DNA of 32,664 nt. It comes from Lachnospiraceae bacterium MA2020 (GTDB taxonomy: Bacteria; Bacillota; Clostridia; Lachnospirales; Lachnospiraceae). The translations under genes and the position numbers were made by a program. Within the stretch, counting starts at the first letter, position 1. The number at the start of each line of letters is the position of its first letter. The stretch covers positions 1 to 32,664 of the forward strand of contig JQKK01000026.1 of the NCBI GenBank assembly GCA_000746015.1, read 5' to 3'. The notes beneath the pieces were generated by a model. That model was not told the origin of the DNA. It saw only the letters and a program-made list of their open reading frames with translations, and ran no database searches. Below, piece by piece: positions 1-8,300 of this stretch.

Positions 1-60
1 AAGAAGACTATCACATTCAATGATGGTGCAATCTGCAAGGGTAGTGTGACTGTTAAGTAA
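1..60 (+). CDS. 3' end of a secreted surface-protein gene (partial)
   Basis: Only the last 19 codons and the TAA stop are inside the window; the frame opens at base 1. The residues (ending CKGSVTVK) are identical to the C-terminus of the 527-residue secreted protein at 1277-2860. The DNA is also identical, through the stop and into the terminator. By analogy the truncated gene probably encodes a related exported protein with the same C-terminal Ig-like module. Its N-terminal part lies outside the window and cannot be judged. Confidence 0.8.
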   Translation, partial: KKTITFNDGAICKGSVTVK

Positions 61-95
61 TGTAAGCTATAAATGATAATAGGGACGTTTCTCAA
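1..95 (+). repeat. Direct repeat copy 1 (surface-protein 3' end plus terminator arm)
   Basis: Bases 1-95 are identical to 2801-2895, an offset of exactly 2800. The repeat covers the last 20 codons, the stop, a 20-base spacer and the left arm of the terminator. Identity is lost in the hairpin loop. The true left limit is outside the window, so 95 bp is a minimum length. Confidence 0.95.
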
Positions 96-120
96 GGCCG
101 AGAGACGTCCCTTATTGTTT
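81..120 (+). terminator. Intrinsic terminator, hairpin family copy 1
   Basis: A 13-bp stem (arms 81-93 and 100-112, one G-U pair) with a 6-base loop is followed by a T-rich run. It ends the truncated gene at the left edge. Closely related hairpins occur at 1036-1068 and 2881-2912. Confidence 0.85.
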
Positions 121-143
121 ATCGCCTGTTAGGATATTGCTGC

Positions 144-172
144 TTTACACAAAATCATATCTTATATATAAT
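144..172 (+). promoter_or_regulatory. Sigma-A type promoter of the toxin gene
   Basis: A -35 box TTTACA (144-149) and a perfect -10 box TATAAT (167-172) are separated by 17 bp. They lie just downstream of terminator copy 1 and 38 bases upstream of the toxin start. The toxin/immunity pair therefore appears to have its own promoter. Confidence 0.7.
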
Positions 173-210
173 TTAAACGATAGAACAATTAAGAGGAACA
201 CTGACACAAT

Positions 211-705
211 ATGATAAAGTTAATGCAACCCAAGAATTGCTATGGAGAAGTAATTACCGGATATCCCGTACTTAGAGATAGCAGTTGTGGGAGAGTTGAT
301 ATAAATACTGGCGAACCTTTTCCTTACTGGAAAGAAGAAGATTCTGATGTTGATGGCGATGGCTTTGACAAAAGCTATAACAATGGAAATTACAGAGTAA
401 GAATTAAGCTGGATAAAGGTACTCTGTTGTGCAGATATGGAAAAGAATATGGCTATTTTACAACATTGAAGGGAACTCCATTCGAAAAATTATCATTACC
501 ATATACAAAAGAGTCTTTGGAATATAATGAATATGAAGTTATTGCGGATGGAGTGTATGTGGAATGCTACGTCGAAAAAGGAATAGCGGCGCCAATGTTT
601 TCCTGTTGTGGAGGTGCAGTTCAATATAAGCACTATTGTACAATACTGGAGGAAGTTAACAAGAGAAGAACTCTTAGGAGGATACCATATGAAGAAAGAA
701 ATTGA
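211..705 (+). CDS. TNT-domain toxin (putative NAD+ glycohydrolase), standalone
   Basis: This 164-residue protein matches the TNT family (tuberculosis necrotizing toxin of CpnT), which hydrolyses NAD+ and kills cells. Residues 68-140 carry the family pattern in order: a GT start near 70, RYG at 75-77, GTPFE at 88-92, SLP at 95-97, a Y..Y.V strand near 105-110, an AP.F turn near 127-130 and GGAVQY at 134-139. Arg75 and Gln138 align with conserved active-site positions of TNT. There is no signal peptide, membrane segment, LXG or RHS/WXG trafficking domain, so this is a toxin domain alone. The start has only a distant AGAGGA (192-197), so translation may be weak; ATG at 223 is an alternative. The last 17 bp overlap the next gene. 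The family call rests on motif recognition, not a search. Confidence 0.82.
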   Translation: MIKLMQPKNCYGEVITGYPVLRDSSCGRVDINTGEPFPYWKEEDSDVDGDGFDKSYNNGNYRVRIKLDKGTLLCRYGKEYGYFTTLKGTPFEKLSLPYTKESLEYNEYEVIADGVYVECYVEKGIAAPMFSCCGGAVQYKHYCTILEEVNKRRTLRRIPYEERN

Positions 706-1015
706 ACAAAGGCTTCTTGATTCTTTGAATGAAACATTGCTTCTTAAGTTTCCTGCGCCGTATTTTTCAATAGGTCATATAATGGATGGCGGAATGTCCT
801 TGCTAAGGGACAAGAATGTATGGCACATAGTTGTTTCGGATAGGGGTAATGTTACAGTTGTAGGAAGTCATGCTAATTTGTTGGATGCATGTTCCGATTA
901 CATAGAACAGTTGACAATGGGAGAAGATAGCCAGGAACTTAAAGATATATTTGTTACAAAGTTATTTGAAGCAAAGCCTAACGAAGATAGTGCTGATGAC
1001 TTGATTGAAATGTAA
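689..1015 (+). CDS. Probable immunity protein for the TNT toxin
   Basis: A 108-residue acidic cytosolic protein without a signal peptide or membrane helix. ATG at 689 is chosen because AGGAGG sits at 676-681, seven bases upstream; the longer frame to 608 lacks a site. The gene overlaps the toxin by 17 bp, the arrangement typical of toxin/immunity pairs and of translational coupling, and it has a much better ribosome binding site than the toxin. The sequence alternates helix (residues 1-17), a compact beta region with GGM and VWHIVV near 32-50, and a helical tail. I do not recognise the family. The immunity role is inferred from position, size and overlap. Confidence 0.65.
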   Translation: MKKEIEQRLLDSLNETLLLKFPAPYFSIGHIMDGGMSLLRDKNVWHIVVSDRGNVTVVGSHANLLDACSDYIEQLTMGEDSQELKDIFVTKLFEAKPNEDSADDLIEM

Positions 1016-1035
1016 ATTGAATAAAAAAGGTAGTT

Positions 1036-1073
1036 AGGGACGTTTCTCAAAGACCGAGAGACGTCTCTTTTGT
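1036..1073 (+). terminator. Intrinsic terminator, hairpin family copy 2
   Basis: Arms at 1036-1048 and 1056-1068 with a 7-base loop, followed by a T-run at 1067-1071. The left arm is identical to those of copies 1 and 3, while the right arm has one C-to-T change still able to form a G-U pair. It closes the toxin/immunity unit. Confidence 0.85.
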
Positions 1074-1276
1074 TGTAAGATACGAGGAATTTTGTTAGTC
1101 TAGCAAGCACGTTTTGGACGTGGTGAGATATTTTTATCAATAAATAGATTTCACAAAATGTACACAATTGCACATAATATAAAACATCCGGGAAAATTAT
1201 TGAAAAAACAAAATAGAAAGTATACAGTATACATTAACGCAAGACAGAAAAGTTTTGAATTATTTTGGAGGGATTT

Positions 1277-2860
1277 ATGATCAACAAAAAAGTGATGGCG
1301 CTTATGCTTTCTGCATCTATGGTGTTTACTCTTAATGCACCGGTTATGGCAGATGATGAGGTTGCAGCGGCTGATACAGTAGATGGTGTTTCTACGGAAG
1401 TTATTGGCGAAGATGCGATAACCGGTAGTTGCAAGATGCATTTTAGCCTTGATGCTAAGGGAGATTATGCAAAAACTGGCAAGAAGTCAGTGTATGTATT
1501 AAATGCAGATGGCAGCGTAGGTGTTGATGATGTTGATGTTAGCTTTTCGTCTAATTCATATACAGGAGATGAGCTTCCTGAATGGACGCAAACTGATACG
1601 GAAGTATCTTATGTTTTAAAGGCTGATGAGGCTAATTACTATAGACTTAAGGGGCCGGGGATAAGTGGAGTTAGACATGAGTTGGGCACAAGAGGCTTTA
1701 GGAATGATAAATATGAATTTGATTCTTGGATAAATAAGAAAACGCTTGATGGAGAGGATATAGAATATGTTCTCAGAGAGATTGGAGTATCTCTTCAGAC
1801 TGGTGGATCATATAGAGGATTTTATGGTAGTGACGAAGATATCAATATTGATTTCAGCAAACTTGGTCAATTAGATTATTATTTGACTGCAAGACCATTA
1901 GCTAGATATGATGCATCTTTTAATCTTTTTACAGAGGATTTTAACGAAGAAGAATATGATGAAGATGGACTTTTCCCAATCTATGTTGATAATGGAGATG
2001 GGACGTATTCGGTAGAAAAGCTTTTGGTAAGCTTTAAGGATGATGAATATCAGGTTTCAAAGTATTATTATGCCGATAAGACAACTGGCTTTGCATTTAA
2101 AGCTCCTGAGATAGAAGTAGAGGGCTATGAGCTTGAAAAGTGGATCGTAGGAGATTCTACTAAGAAGAGATGTGGTGATAAGTATAAGGACATAAAAGCG
2201 GGTGAAAGCTTTACTTTGCCGGAAGTCACTGATGGTAGTGCTTTAGAGGATTATCCAAGTTATTACGTTGTATTAAAGAAGATTTCTGCGCAGTCAGAAA
2301 ATAGCAATAGCAAGACAAACGACAAGATCGTTGAAAAGACAGTTTCTGTTAACGCAGGTAACCACACGATCGCTCTTAAGATGAACGAGGCTCCTGCATA
2401 TACAGGTGGCAAGCTCAGAGCAACAGACTTCATCTCAAGCTTCAAGATCGATGGCAAGGAGTATCCTGCAAAAGACATCAAGATCAAGGTTGAAGGCGAG
2501 AAGAAGGTAGGCTCAAAGGTTAAGGTTACAATTAAGAAGATCAAGGGTGCTGACAAGCAGACAAACAAGGATGTTAAGGGCACAGTACTTGGTGAAGTAA
2601 CGATCAGACCTATCGATGTAAGCGAAGTAACAACATGGAACAAGACTTTCACAAAGGAAGGTCAGATCGTAGTAAAGACTAATAAGAATGGCGACATAAA
2701 GAGCGTAGCAGCAGTTGTTTCAAAGAAGGGTGTAAACTCTGGCGATAACAAGGCTAAGAAGCTCAAGGTAAAGAAGGGCACATATACTTACGACTCAGCA
2801 AAGAAGACTATCACATTCAATGATGGTGCAATCTGCAAGGGTAGTGTGACTGTTAAGTAA
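1277..2860 (+). CDS. Secreted InlB-like/Ig-like surface protein
   Basis: 527 residues. ATG at 1277 is chosen because GGAGGG (1267-1272) precedes it and the protein then opens with a typical signal peptide, cleaved after VMA at residue 25. The region to about residue 345 seems to hold two divergent beta-rich units. The second, with a GYELEKWIVGD strand, a hydrophilic turn and YYVVLKK, resembles InlB B-repeat-like domains. Residues 351-527 form a lysine-rich Ig-like module that also ends the truncated gene at the window start and has a relative at the C-terminus of the 1907-residue protein. Codon use changes near base 2310: the 5' part is AT-rich, the 3' part prefers C/G-ending codons. No LPxTG, SLH or transmembrane anchor is visible. 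Role unknown; exported location is well supported. Confidence 0.8.
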   Translation: MINKKVMALMLSASMVFTLNAPVMADDEVAAADTVDGVSTEVIGEDAITGSCKMHFSLDAKGDYAKTGKKSVYVLNADGSVGVDDVDVSFSSNSYTGDELPEWTQTDTEVSYVLKADEANYYRLKGPGISGVRHELGTRGFRNDKYEFDSWINKKTLDGEDIEYVLREIGVSLQTGGSYRGFYGSDEDINIDFSKLGQLDYYLTARPLARYDASFNLFTEDFNEEEYDEDGLFPIYVDNGDGTYSVEKLLVSFKDDEYQVSKYYYADKTTGFAFKAPEIEVEGYELEKWIVGDSTKKRCGDKYKDIKAGESFTLPEVTDGSALEDYPSYYVVLKKISAQSENSNSKTNDKIVEKTVSVNAGNHTIALKMNEAPAYTGGKLRATDFISSFKIDGKEYPAKDIKIKVEGEKKVGSKVKVTIKKIKGADKQTNKDVKGTVLGEVTIRPIDVSEVTTWNKTFTKEGQIVVKTNKNGDIKSVAAVVSKKGVNSGDNKAKKLKVKKGTYTYDSAKKTITFNDGAICKGSVTVK

Positions 2861-2895
2861 TGTAAGCTATAAATGATAATAGGGACGTTTCTCAA
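2801..2895 (+). repeat. Direct repeat copy 2 (surface-protein 3' end plus terminator arm)
   Basis: Identical to 1-95, see that entry. The 2706 bases between the copies contain the toxin/immunity pair and most of the 527-residue protein gene. Confidence 0.95.
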
Positions 2896-2915
2896 ATATG
2901 AGAGACGTCCCTATT
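2881..2915. terminator. Intrinsic terminator between convergent genes, hairpin family copy 3
   Basis: Arms 2881-2893 and 2900-2912 with a 6-base loop that differs from copy 1. It lies between the convergent surface-protein and chemotaxis genes and may serve both. The flanking T-runs are short on both sides. Confidence 0.75.
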
Positions 2916-2934
2916 TCACTTAGAAGAGCATAAG

Positions 2935-4476
2935 TTATGAGAAATTGTTAGCTAGTTCAGCTACCATTTCTTTGATATTATTTACGGGTTCTGTTATCTT
3001 CATAACATTCTCCGAATTGGAATTGATCATATTGCCTAATTCTTCTAATTTATTTAATTCATTGTCTATAGCTGACAGCATTTCCTCATTTATATCTACG
3101 GTAGAGCTCACTATTTTTCTTTGCTGACTGCAGACATCTGACATTGATTTTATTGAATCAAGAGACTCTCCGATAATATCCATCATTTCAGTTACGCCAG
3201 AAAACGTCTTATCAAAGGTTTCTTTCTGACTGTCAATGAGTTTGACATTATCATCAACCATGCTTATCATAGTTGCAACATGATTCTGAAGTTCCGTTGC
3301 AATAGACTGGATATCTTCTACTGATTGCTGCGTATTAGCTGCAAGGCTGCCTACAGAACCAGCTACTACAGCAAATCCTTTACCCATTTCTCCGGCCCGG
3401 GCTGCTTCTATTGAAGCGTTGAGCGAAAGTAGTGAGGTCTCGGAAGATATATCCTTGATTATACCCAGAGCTTCACTGATCTTAGCTACAGATTGCGACA
3501 ATGGTTGTGACATTTCTCTTGTTTTGTTTGATGTATTAAGAATCTCGTTGTTACTTTGTTGTAAGCTTGAAATCAATTCTTCATTTGTTTTTGAAATGGT
3601 CAGCAATTGATTAGAAATTTTTTCTACGTTCTCTAAAGAATGATCTAGAGCAGTGGTGCTGGATTCAAGTTCTTGTATATTATCATGACTTTCTGTTGCC
3701 TTATTGATCAGTACCTGACTCTCATCCTTTAGCAGATTACTTGTCTCTTGAAGGTTATTTGAAGAAATTTTGCCATTCTCTGCAACTTCACCGAGTGTAT
3801 CACTTGAAGATTCCAGGTTAATGGTGATTTTCTTAGCTGCATTGATTATATTTTTCGTTTTTTCCTCATTTGCAAGTATTTCATCCTTTTTATAATTCAC
3901 AATATATTTTTCAATGAGATGAACGATCATATAAGTTGGTATTGCGGTCCACAAAATCGAAACCACTCTTAAGACCATTTCAGAGTAGAATTTATAGATA
4001 TTTCCTTCATTTATTGGAAGAAGAGTATCGGCCTTAAGGAAAAAAGCTAATATCGTAGAACCTGTAGTTAAAATCATATGGATCTTTAGCAATTTGGCAT
4101 CCAAAAACATAGCAACCAAAAGCCACCAGAAAAACAAAAATGACCAGAATTCTCTTGATGGCAATAAGTAAATTAAGAAATTCCATTGAATAAATAATGA
4201 GCATACTATATATTTCTTTCCATTTTTCAGCATTGATGGAGTAATACTCGATTCCCCTTCTCTGACCTCATAGGCTTTTTTTACTATCCAGAAACCTAAT
4301 CCGATCATTACTATATTTAACAGATTAAAGATAATAAGCATAGGTACATTAATTGGTGCACCAAGCATTTTCAGGACCCAGACCGTTATATTTGCAGAAA
4401 ATTCTGCAAAAAATACGACGAAAAAGATTATTCGAAAAGCCTTATTAAGATACGCCTCAATTACATTTGAATTCAT
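2935..4476 (-). CDS. Methyl-accepting chemotaxis protein with an all-membrane sensor
   Basis: 513 residues. The start is taken as ATG at 4476, seven bases from AAGGAGG (4484-4490); GTG at 4479 is only four bases away. Residues 1-190 contain about six hydrophobic helices with short loops and no extracytoplasmic Cache or 4HB domain. No HAMP domain is obvious before the signalling region. Residues 200-513 are a long coiled coil with the highly conserved hairpin tip (NASIEAARAGEMGKGFAVVA) that binds CheA/CheW in this family. The protein should feed the flagellar chemotaxis pathway. The stimulus is unknown and may be sensed in or at the membrane. It is transcribed alone, from a sigma-28-like promoter at 4523-4550. 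Confidence 0.93.
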   Translation of the reverse strand: MNSNVIEAYLNKAFRIIFFVVFFAEFSANITVWVLKMLGAPINVPMLIIFNLLNIVMIGLGFWIVKKAYEVREGESSITPSMLKNGKKYIVCSLFIQWNFLIYLLPSREFWSFLFFWWLLVAMFLDAKLLKIHMILTTGSTILAFFLKADTLLPINEGNIYKFYSEMVLRVVSILWTAIPTYMIVHLIEKYIVNYKKDEILANEEKTKNIINAAKKITINLESSSDTLGEVAENGKISSNNLQETSNLLKDESQVLINKATESHDNIQELESSTTALDHSLENVEKISNQLLTISKTNEELISSLQQSNNEILNTSNKTREMSQPLSQSVAKISEALGIIKDISSETSLLSLNASIEAARAGEMGKGFAVVAGSVGSLAANTQQSVEDIQSIATELQNHVATMISMVDDNVKLIDSQKETFDKTFSGVTEMMDIIGESLDSIKSMSDVCSQQRKIVSSTVDINEEMLSAIDNELNKLEELGNMINSNSENVMKITEPVNNIKEMVAELANNFS

Positions 4477-4522
4477 CACAAATCCTCCTTATAGTATTTC
4501 ATAGGATATGTTACCAATATTG

Positions 4523-4550
4523 TTATCGGATTTTGCTCTATGACACTTTA
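4523..4550 (-). promoter_or_regulatory. Sigma-28/SigD (flagellar) type promoter
   Basis: Read on the minus strand, TAAAGTGT (4550-4543) is followed after 12 bases by TCCGATAA (4530-4523). The consensus of motility sigma factors is TAAA-N15-GCCGATAA, so this is one mismatch and one extra base away. It lies about 47 bases upstream of the chemotaxis start codon, where such a promoter is expected. Confidence 0.65.
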
Positions 4551-4621
4551 GGAAAATTGTGCTTTTTATTTCGTACGTATACACGCATATAGATAGACTT
4601 AAAATGTTTTTAAAATAGAAC

Positions 4622-4650
4622 TTGCAATAATAGATTGCGTAAAATATAAT
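4622..4650 (+). promoter_or_regulatory. Promoter of the thiol peroxidase gene
   Basis: TTGCAA (4622-4627) and TATAAT (4645-4650) are separated by 17 bp, which places the transcription start near 4657. Confidence 0.65.
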
Positions 4651-4665
4651 TATAAACAACGAAAC

Positions 4666-4679
4666 GATTGTAAGCAATC
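4666..4679 (+). promoter_or_regulatory. Short inverted repeat in the peroxidase leader
   Basis: GATTG-TAAG-CAATC is a perfect 5-bp inverted repeat just after the predicted transcription start and before the ribosome binding site. It could be an operator half-site pair or a small leader hairpin. It is short enough to occur by chance. Confidence 0.3.
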
Positions 4680-4696
4680 TAATGGAGGATTTACAT

Positions 4697-5239
4697 ATGG
4701 GAATTTATGATTTTTCAGTAACAAAGCCAACAGGAGAAGAGTTATCACTTTCAGAGTTTAAGGGCAAGGTAATGCTCATCGTGAATACAGCGACGGGCTG
4801 CGGCTTCACACCTCACTATGAGCCGCTTGAGAAGATGTATGAGGATCTGCATGACAAGGGACTTGAGATAATTGATATCCCCTGCAACCAGTTTGCAGGT
4901 CAGACACCGGGAACAGATGATGAGATCCATGAGTTCTGCCAGCTCAAGTACAACACTCAGTTCCCTCAGATGAAGAAGTCTGAAGTAAATGGTGAGAATG
5001 CACTTCCACTTTACGGCTTCCTCAAGGAGAAGCAGGGATTTAAGGGATTTGGCATGAGCCCGGCTGGGGTAGCAATGAGTGTAATGCTCAAAAAGATCGA
5101 TAAGGATTACAAGAATAACCCGGAGATTAAGTGGAATTTCACAAAGTTTGTTGTAGACAGAAATGGTGAAGTTGTTGCAAGATTTGAGCCAACTGATGAT
5201 ATGAAAAAAGTCAGAGAGTGCGTAGAAGGACTTCTTTGA
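4697..5239 (+). CDS. Glutathione-peroxidase-family thiol peroxidase (Cys type)
   Basis: 180 residues. ATG at 4697 follows GGAGG (4684-4688); the in-frame ATG at 4682 overlaps that site and is rejected. The protein is cytosolic with a thioredoxin fold. Cys35 (in TATGCGFTP) is the peroxidatic residue, Gln69 (in CNQFAGQ) and the Trp-Asn of KWNFTKF complete the catalytic set. Cys81, 46 residues after Cys35, matches the resolving cysteine of two-cysteine members, which suggests reduction by thioredoxin rather than glutathione. The codon is TGC, so this is not a selenoprotein. It likely reduces hydrogen or organic peroxides as part of the oxygen defence of an anaerobe. Monocistronic, with its own promoter and terminator. 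Confidence 0.93.
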   Translation: MGIYDFSVTKPTGEELSLSEFKGKVMLIVNTATGCGFTPHYEPLEKMYEDLHDKGLEIIDIPCNQFAGQTPGTDDEIHEFCQLKYNTQFPQMKKSEVNGENALPLYGFLKEKQGFKGFGMSPAGVAMSVMLKKIDKDYKNNPEIKWNFTKFVVDRNGEVVARFEPTDDMKKVRECVEGLL

Positions 5240-5248
5240 GATACAAGG

Positions 5249-5280
5249 CAGGTGAGGTAGTGATCTCACCTGCTTTTGCA
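5249..5280 (+). terminator. Intrinsic terminator after the thiol peroxidase
   Basis: A 9-bp perfect stem (5249-5257 with 5265-5273) and TTTT at 5274-5277, ten bases after the stop codon. Confidence 0.85.
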
Positions 5281-5316
5281 TTTTATAAAGAACAACATAT
5301 CCTTTTTTGTATAGTG

Positions 5317-5322
5317 TATAAT
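5317..5322 (+). promoter_or_regulatory. Candidate -10 box of the giant surface-protein gene
   Basis: A perfect TATAAT 45 bases upstream of the TTG start. No convincing -35 box lies 16-18 bp further up, so an activator or weak promoter is possible. Confidence 0.4.
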
Positions 5323-5366
5323 GTGTACATTGTGTGTTCTTTTTGATTATACCAGGAGGGATTATT

Positions 5367-8300
5367 TTGTTTAACAGGAAGTTAATTTGTAAATTGTTGT
5401 CAATTATGACATTGGCAGCGGTGATTTCCAGCGGTGGTGTAGTGTCCACAGCCTTTGCGGATACTACATCTGATAGTATGCCTATAGCTGTTGAAGAAGT
5501 CGATGATTATCATCCGGTAGGTGGATTGGAGCCGGAAGAAAATCACTATATAGAGACTGACCCAGTGAAACCCATGTTAAGAAAGTCATATACCGTAATT
5601 AATGGTGCAGTAGATGATGTATTTACAAAAGGGGCAGATAAAGTAGGATATGATTCACTTACTTCAGATGCTCAGCGCAGTTTTTATGCAGAGCTTAATA
5701 CTATTGCGTTAAATTTTATGAATGCAGAAAGTGACCTTAATTATGAAACTTTTAACAATGAAAAAGTTTATGTTGTAGGAAATATTGACTATGCTTCAAA
5801 AGGTTTGACAAGAGAAGAAGCAATTAATGTAAAGAGAGCTTATGACTATGACCATCCGGGGTACTATTGGATAAGCAGTTCGAATTGGTCTTCTGATAAA
5901 TATTTTTATTTAACAACTTACAAAGAATATGCTTCTGTAGCGACACGTGAAACTATAAATGATCAGATAATAAAAGGTGTAAAAGAGTATGCAGCTATTG
6001 CAGAAAAAGCAGAAGATAATCTCGACAAGATTGCTGTAATACATGATCTTATAGTCAATGATGTTGACTATGCGTATAAAAGCGGTACGAAGACTCCAGA
6101 GTCAGCAAAATGGGCGCACAGCGTTCATGGTATGTTTGATCCAAAGCATAAGAGTGTTGTTTGCGAAGGATATGCAGATACTTTTTCTCTTATGATGAAC
6201 TACATGGGGATACCCAATTACTATATAGTTGGTACATCCGGAAGCGGTGGAGCAGGTGGTGGTGGCGGCCATGCCTGGAATGCTGTTTATGATGATTCAA
6301 TAGGCAAATATATCTATATGGATCTGACATGGGATGACTGCGGAGAGAAGGGGAGCTATTATAGGTATTTTGGAATGCCAAAATCTGACTTTGAGCAGAC
6401 GCATTTTAAAGGATCTCCAACTGATTCAAGTTGGTGGCTTTATGATTTGACTGGAGATTTTGCAGATAGCTTTGAGGAAACCTATTACTATAGAGGTGGC
6501 TTTTATTTCGATTCAACCGACTATAAAGCTTTTGCAGATAGAATTAACACTAAGATTCATCGTTTTGGAACAATGGTTTCATATATGACAAGTGATGAAG
6601 AGAAGCTAGCCTACGTGGCTTGGAGCCTTAGAGATGAGTCTTATCGTTACTATAAGTTAAACTACAAGGGCAAAGAGTATTATATCGTTATAAAAGACAT
6701 GCCAGAAGACATAGACCTTTCTTCAGCTGAAGTAACTTTAGCAGGTGATACTTTTTCTTACACGGGAAGTGCTGTTAAACCAGAGGTTAAAGAAGTTATC
6801 TGCAATGGCATTAAGCTTATTGATGACAACTATACTGTCTCATACGAGGACAATACTGTTGCCGGCAATAATACTGCAAGGGCTGTTGTGACCGGTAATA
6901 AGCGCTTTACAGGAACAGCTAAGACATCTTTCAGTATCTCAGGAGAAGCACTTAGTGATAGTATGGTTACTCTGTCAGCGACAGATCTTGAGTATAGTGG
7001 AACTTCACAGAAGCCGGAAGTAACAGTGAAGAAAGACGGAACTACTCTGGTAAATGATAAGGACTATACGGTAACTTATAGTGAAGACACAATAAATGTT
7101 GGAACTGTTGAGGTAACTGTAACAGGAAAGGGTGGTTACACAGGAACAGTAGTAAAGACTTATAAGATCTCACCGGCATCTATTAGCGGATACATTGTAA
7201 ACCTTGAAGGTGACACCGGACTTGTATATGACGGAAGTCAGAAAATTCCATCTGTGGCAAGCGTAAAGAAATCTGCGGCATCTAAAGCTCTTGAAGCAAA
7301 GGACTATGATGTTGCATATGAAAATAATGTTGATGCAGGTACTGCTACAGTTAAGGTAACAGGAAAAGGTAATTATAAAGGCACTGCTGCAAAGAGCTTT
7401 AGCATTGGCAAGGCTGATATCTCAAATACTGAAATGGTATTGTCAAAGACTACTTATGAGTATCCTGCAGATCAGACATATGAACCTTCTGCTACTCTTA
7501 CATATAAGGGTGTAAAACTTATAGAAGGAACCGATTACAATCTTACTTATGCAGATAATACAGCACCGGGAAATGCAAAAGCAAAGGCAACGGGAAAGGG
7601 CAATTATACAGGTACTAAGGAAGCGGTATTCAGTATTGTTGAGAAGCGAAGTATTGAAAATGCTGATATTGCTTTAGAATATGAGTCAATTGCCTATGAT
7701 GGAAGCAGTAAAAAACCATCAGTGACTATATCATACGGAAACGATAAACTTATAGCAGGCACTGACTTTGAAGTAAAATATGAGAATGATACTGTTAACG
7801 CAGGAACAAAGAACGTTACAATAACAGGCATAGGCTCAACATATGTGGGTACTAAGAATGTAAGCTACAAGATTGCGCCAGCTGATATAAGTGCGGCAAC
7901 GATCAATCTGAAAGATACAACTCTTGTATACTCTGGAAGAGAGATAAAGCCGGCAGTTACTGTAACAAAGAACGGAAAAACTCTTGTAGAAGGAAAAGAT
8001 TATAAGCTTTCATATGCTGACAATTTCAATGCCGGAACAGATTCGGCTAAGGCTATTGCCGAAGGTAATGGAAATTACTCAGGAAAAGCTACAAAAACGT
8101 TCTCAATTGAAGCACTTGCTCTTGCAGCTGATGATGTAAGTCTGGCCTCAGATGCTATTAAATATGATGGTACTGCAAAACAGCCGGCTGTCACTGTAAA
8201 TAAGGGTGGACTTTTGCTTGATCCTGATAGGGATTATGAAGTTACTTATAGCAATAATATCAATGCAGGAAACAGTGCAGCTTGCACCGTAAGCGGTAAG

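Noticed and set aside
608-688. Longer form of the immunity protein starting at 608
   Set aside because: No ribosome binding site is present at 608, while AGGAGG at 676-681 points clearly to 689.
4799-4801. Selenocysteine in the glutathione-peroxidase-family protein
   Set aside because: The catalytic codon is TGC (cysteine), not TGA.
4751-5449. Minus-strand open frame opposite the thiol peroxidase
   Set aside because: It crosses the clear peroxidase gene, its terminator and the next promoter, and encodes nothing recognisable.
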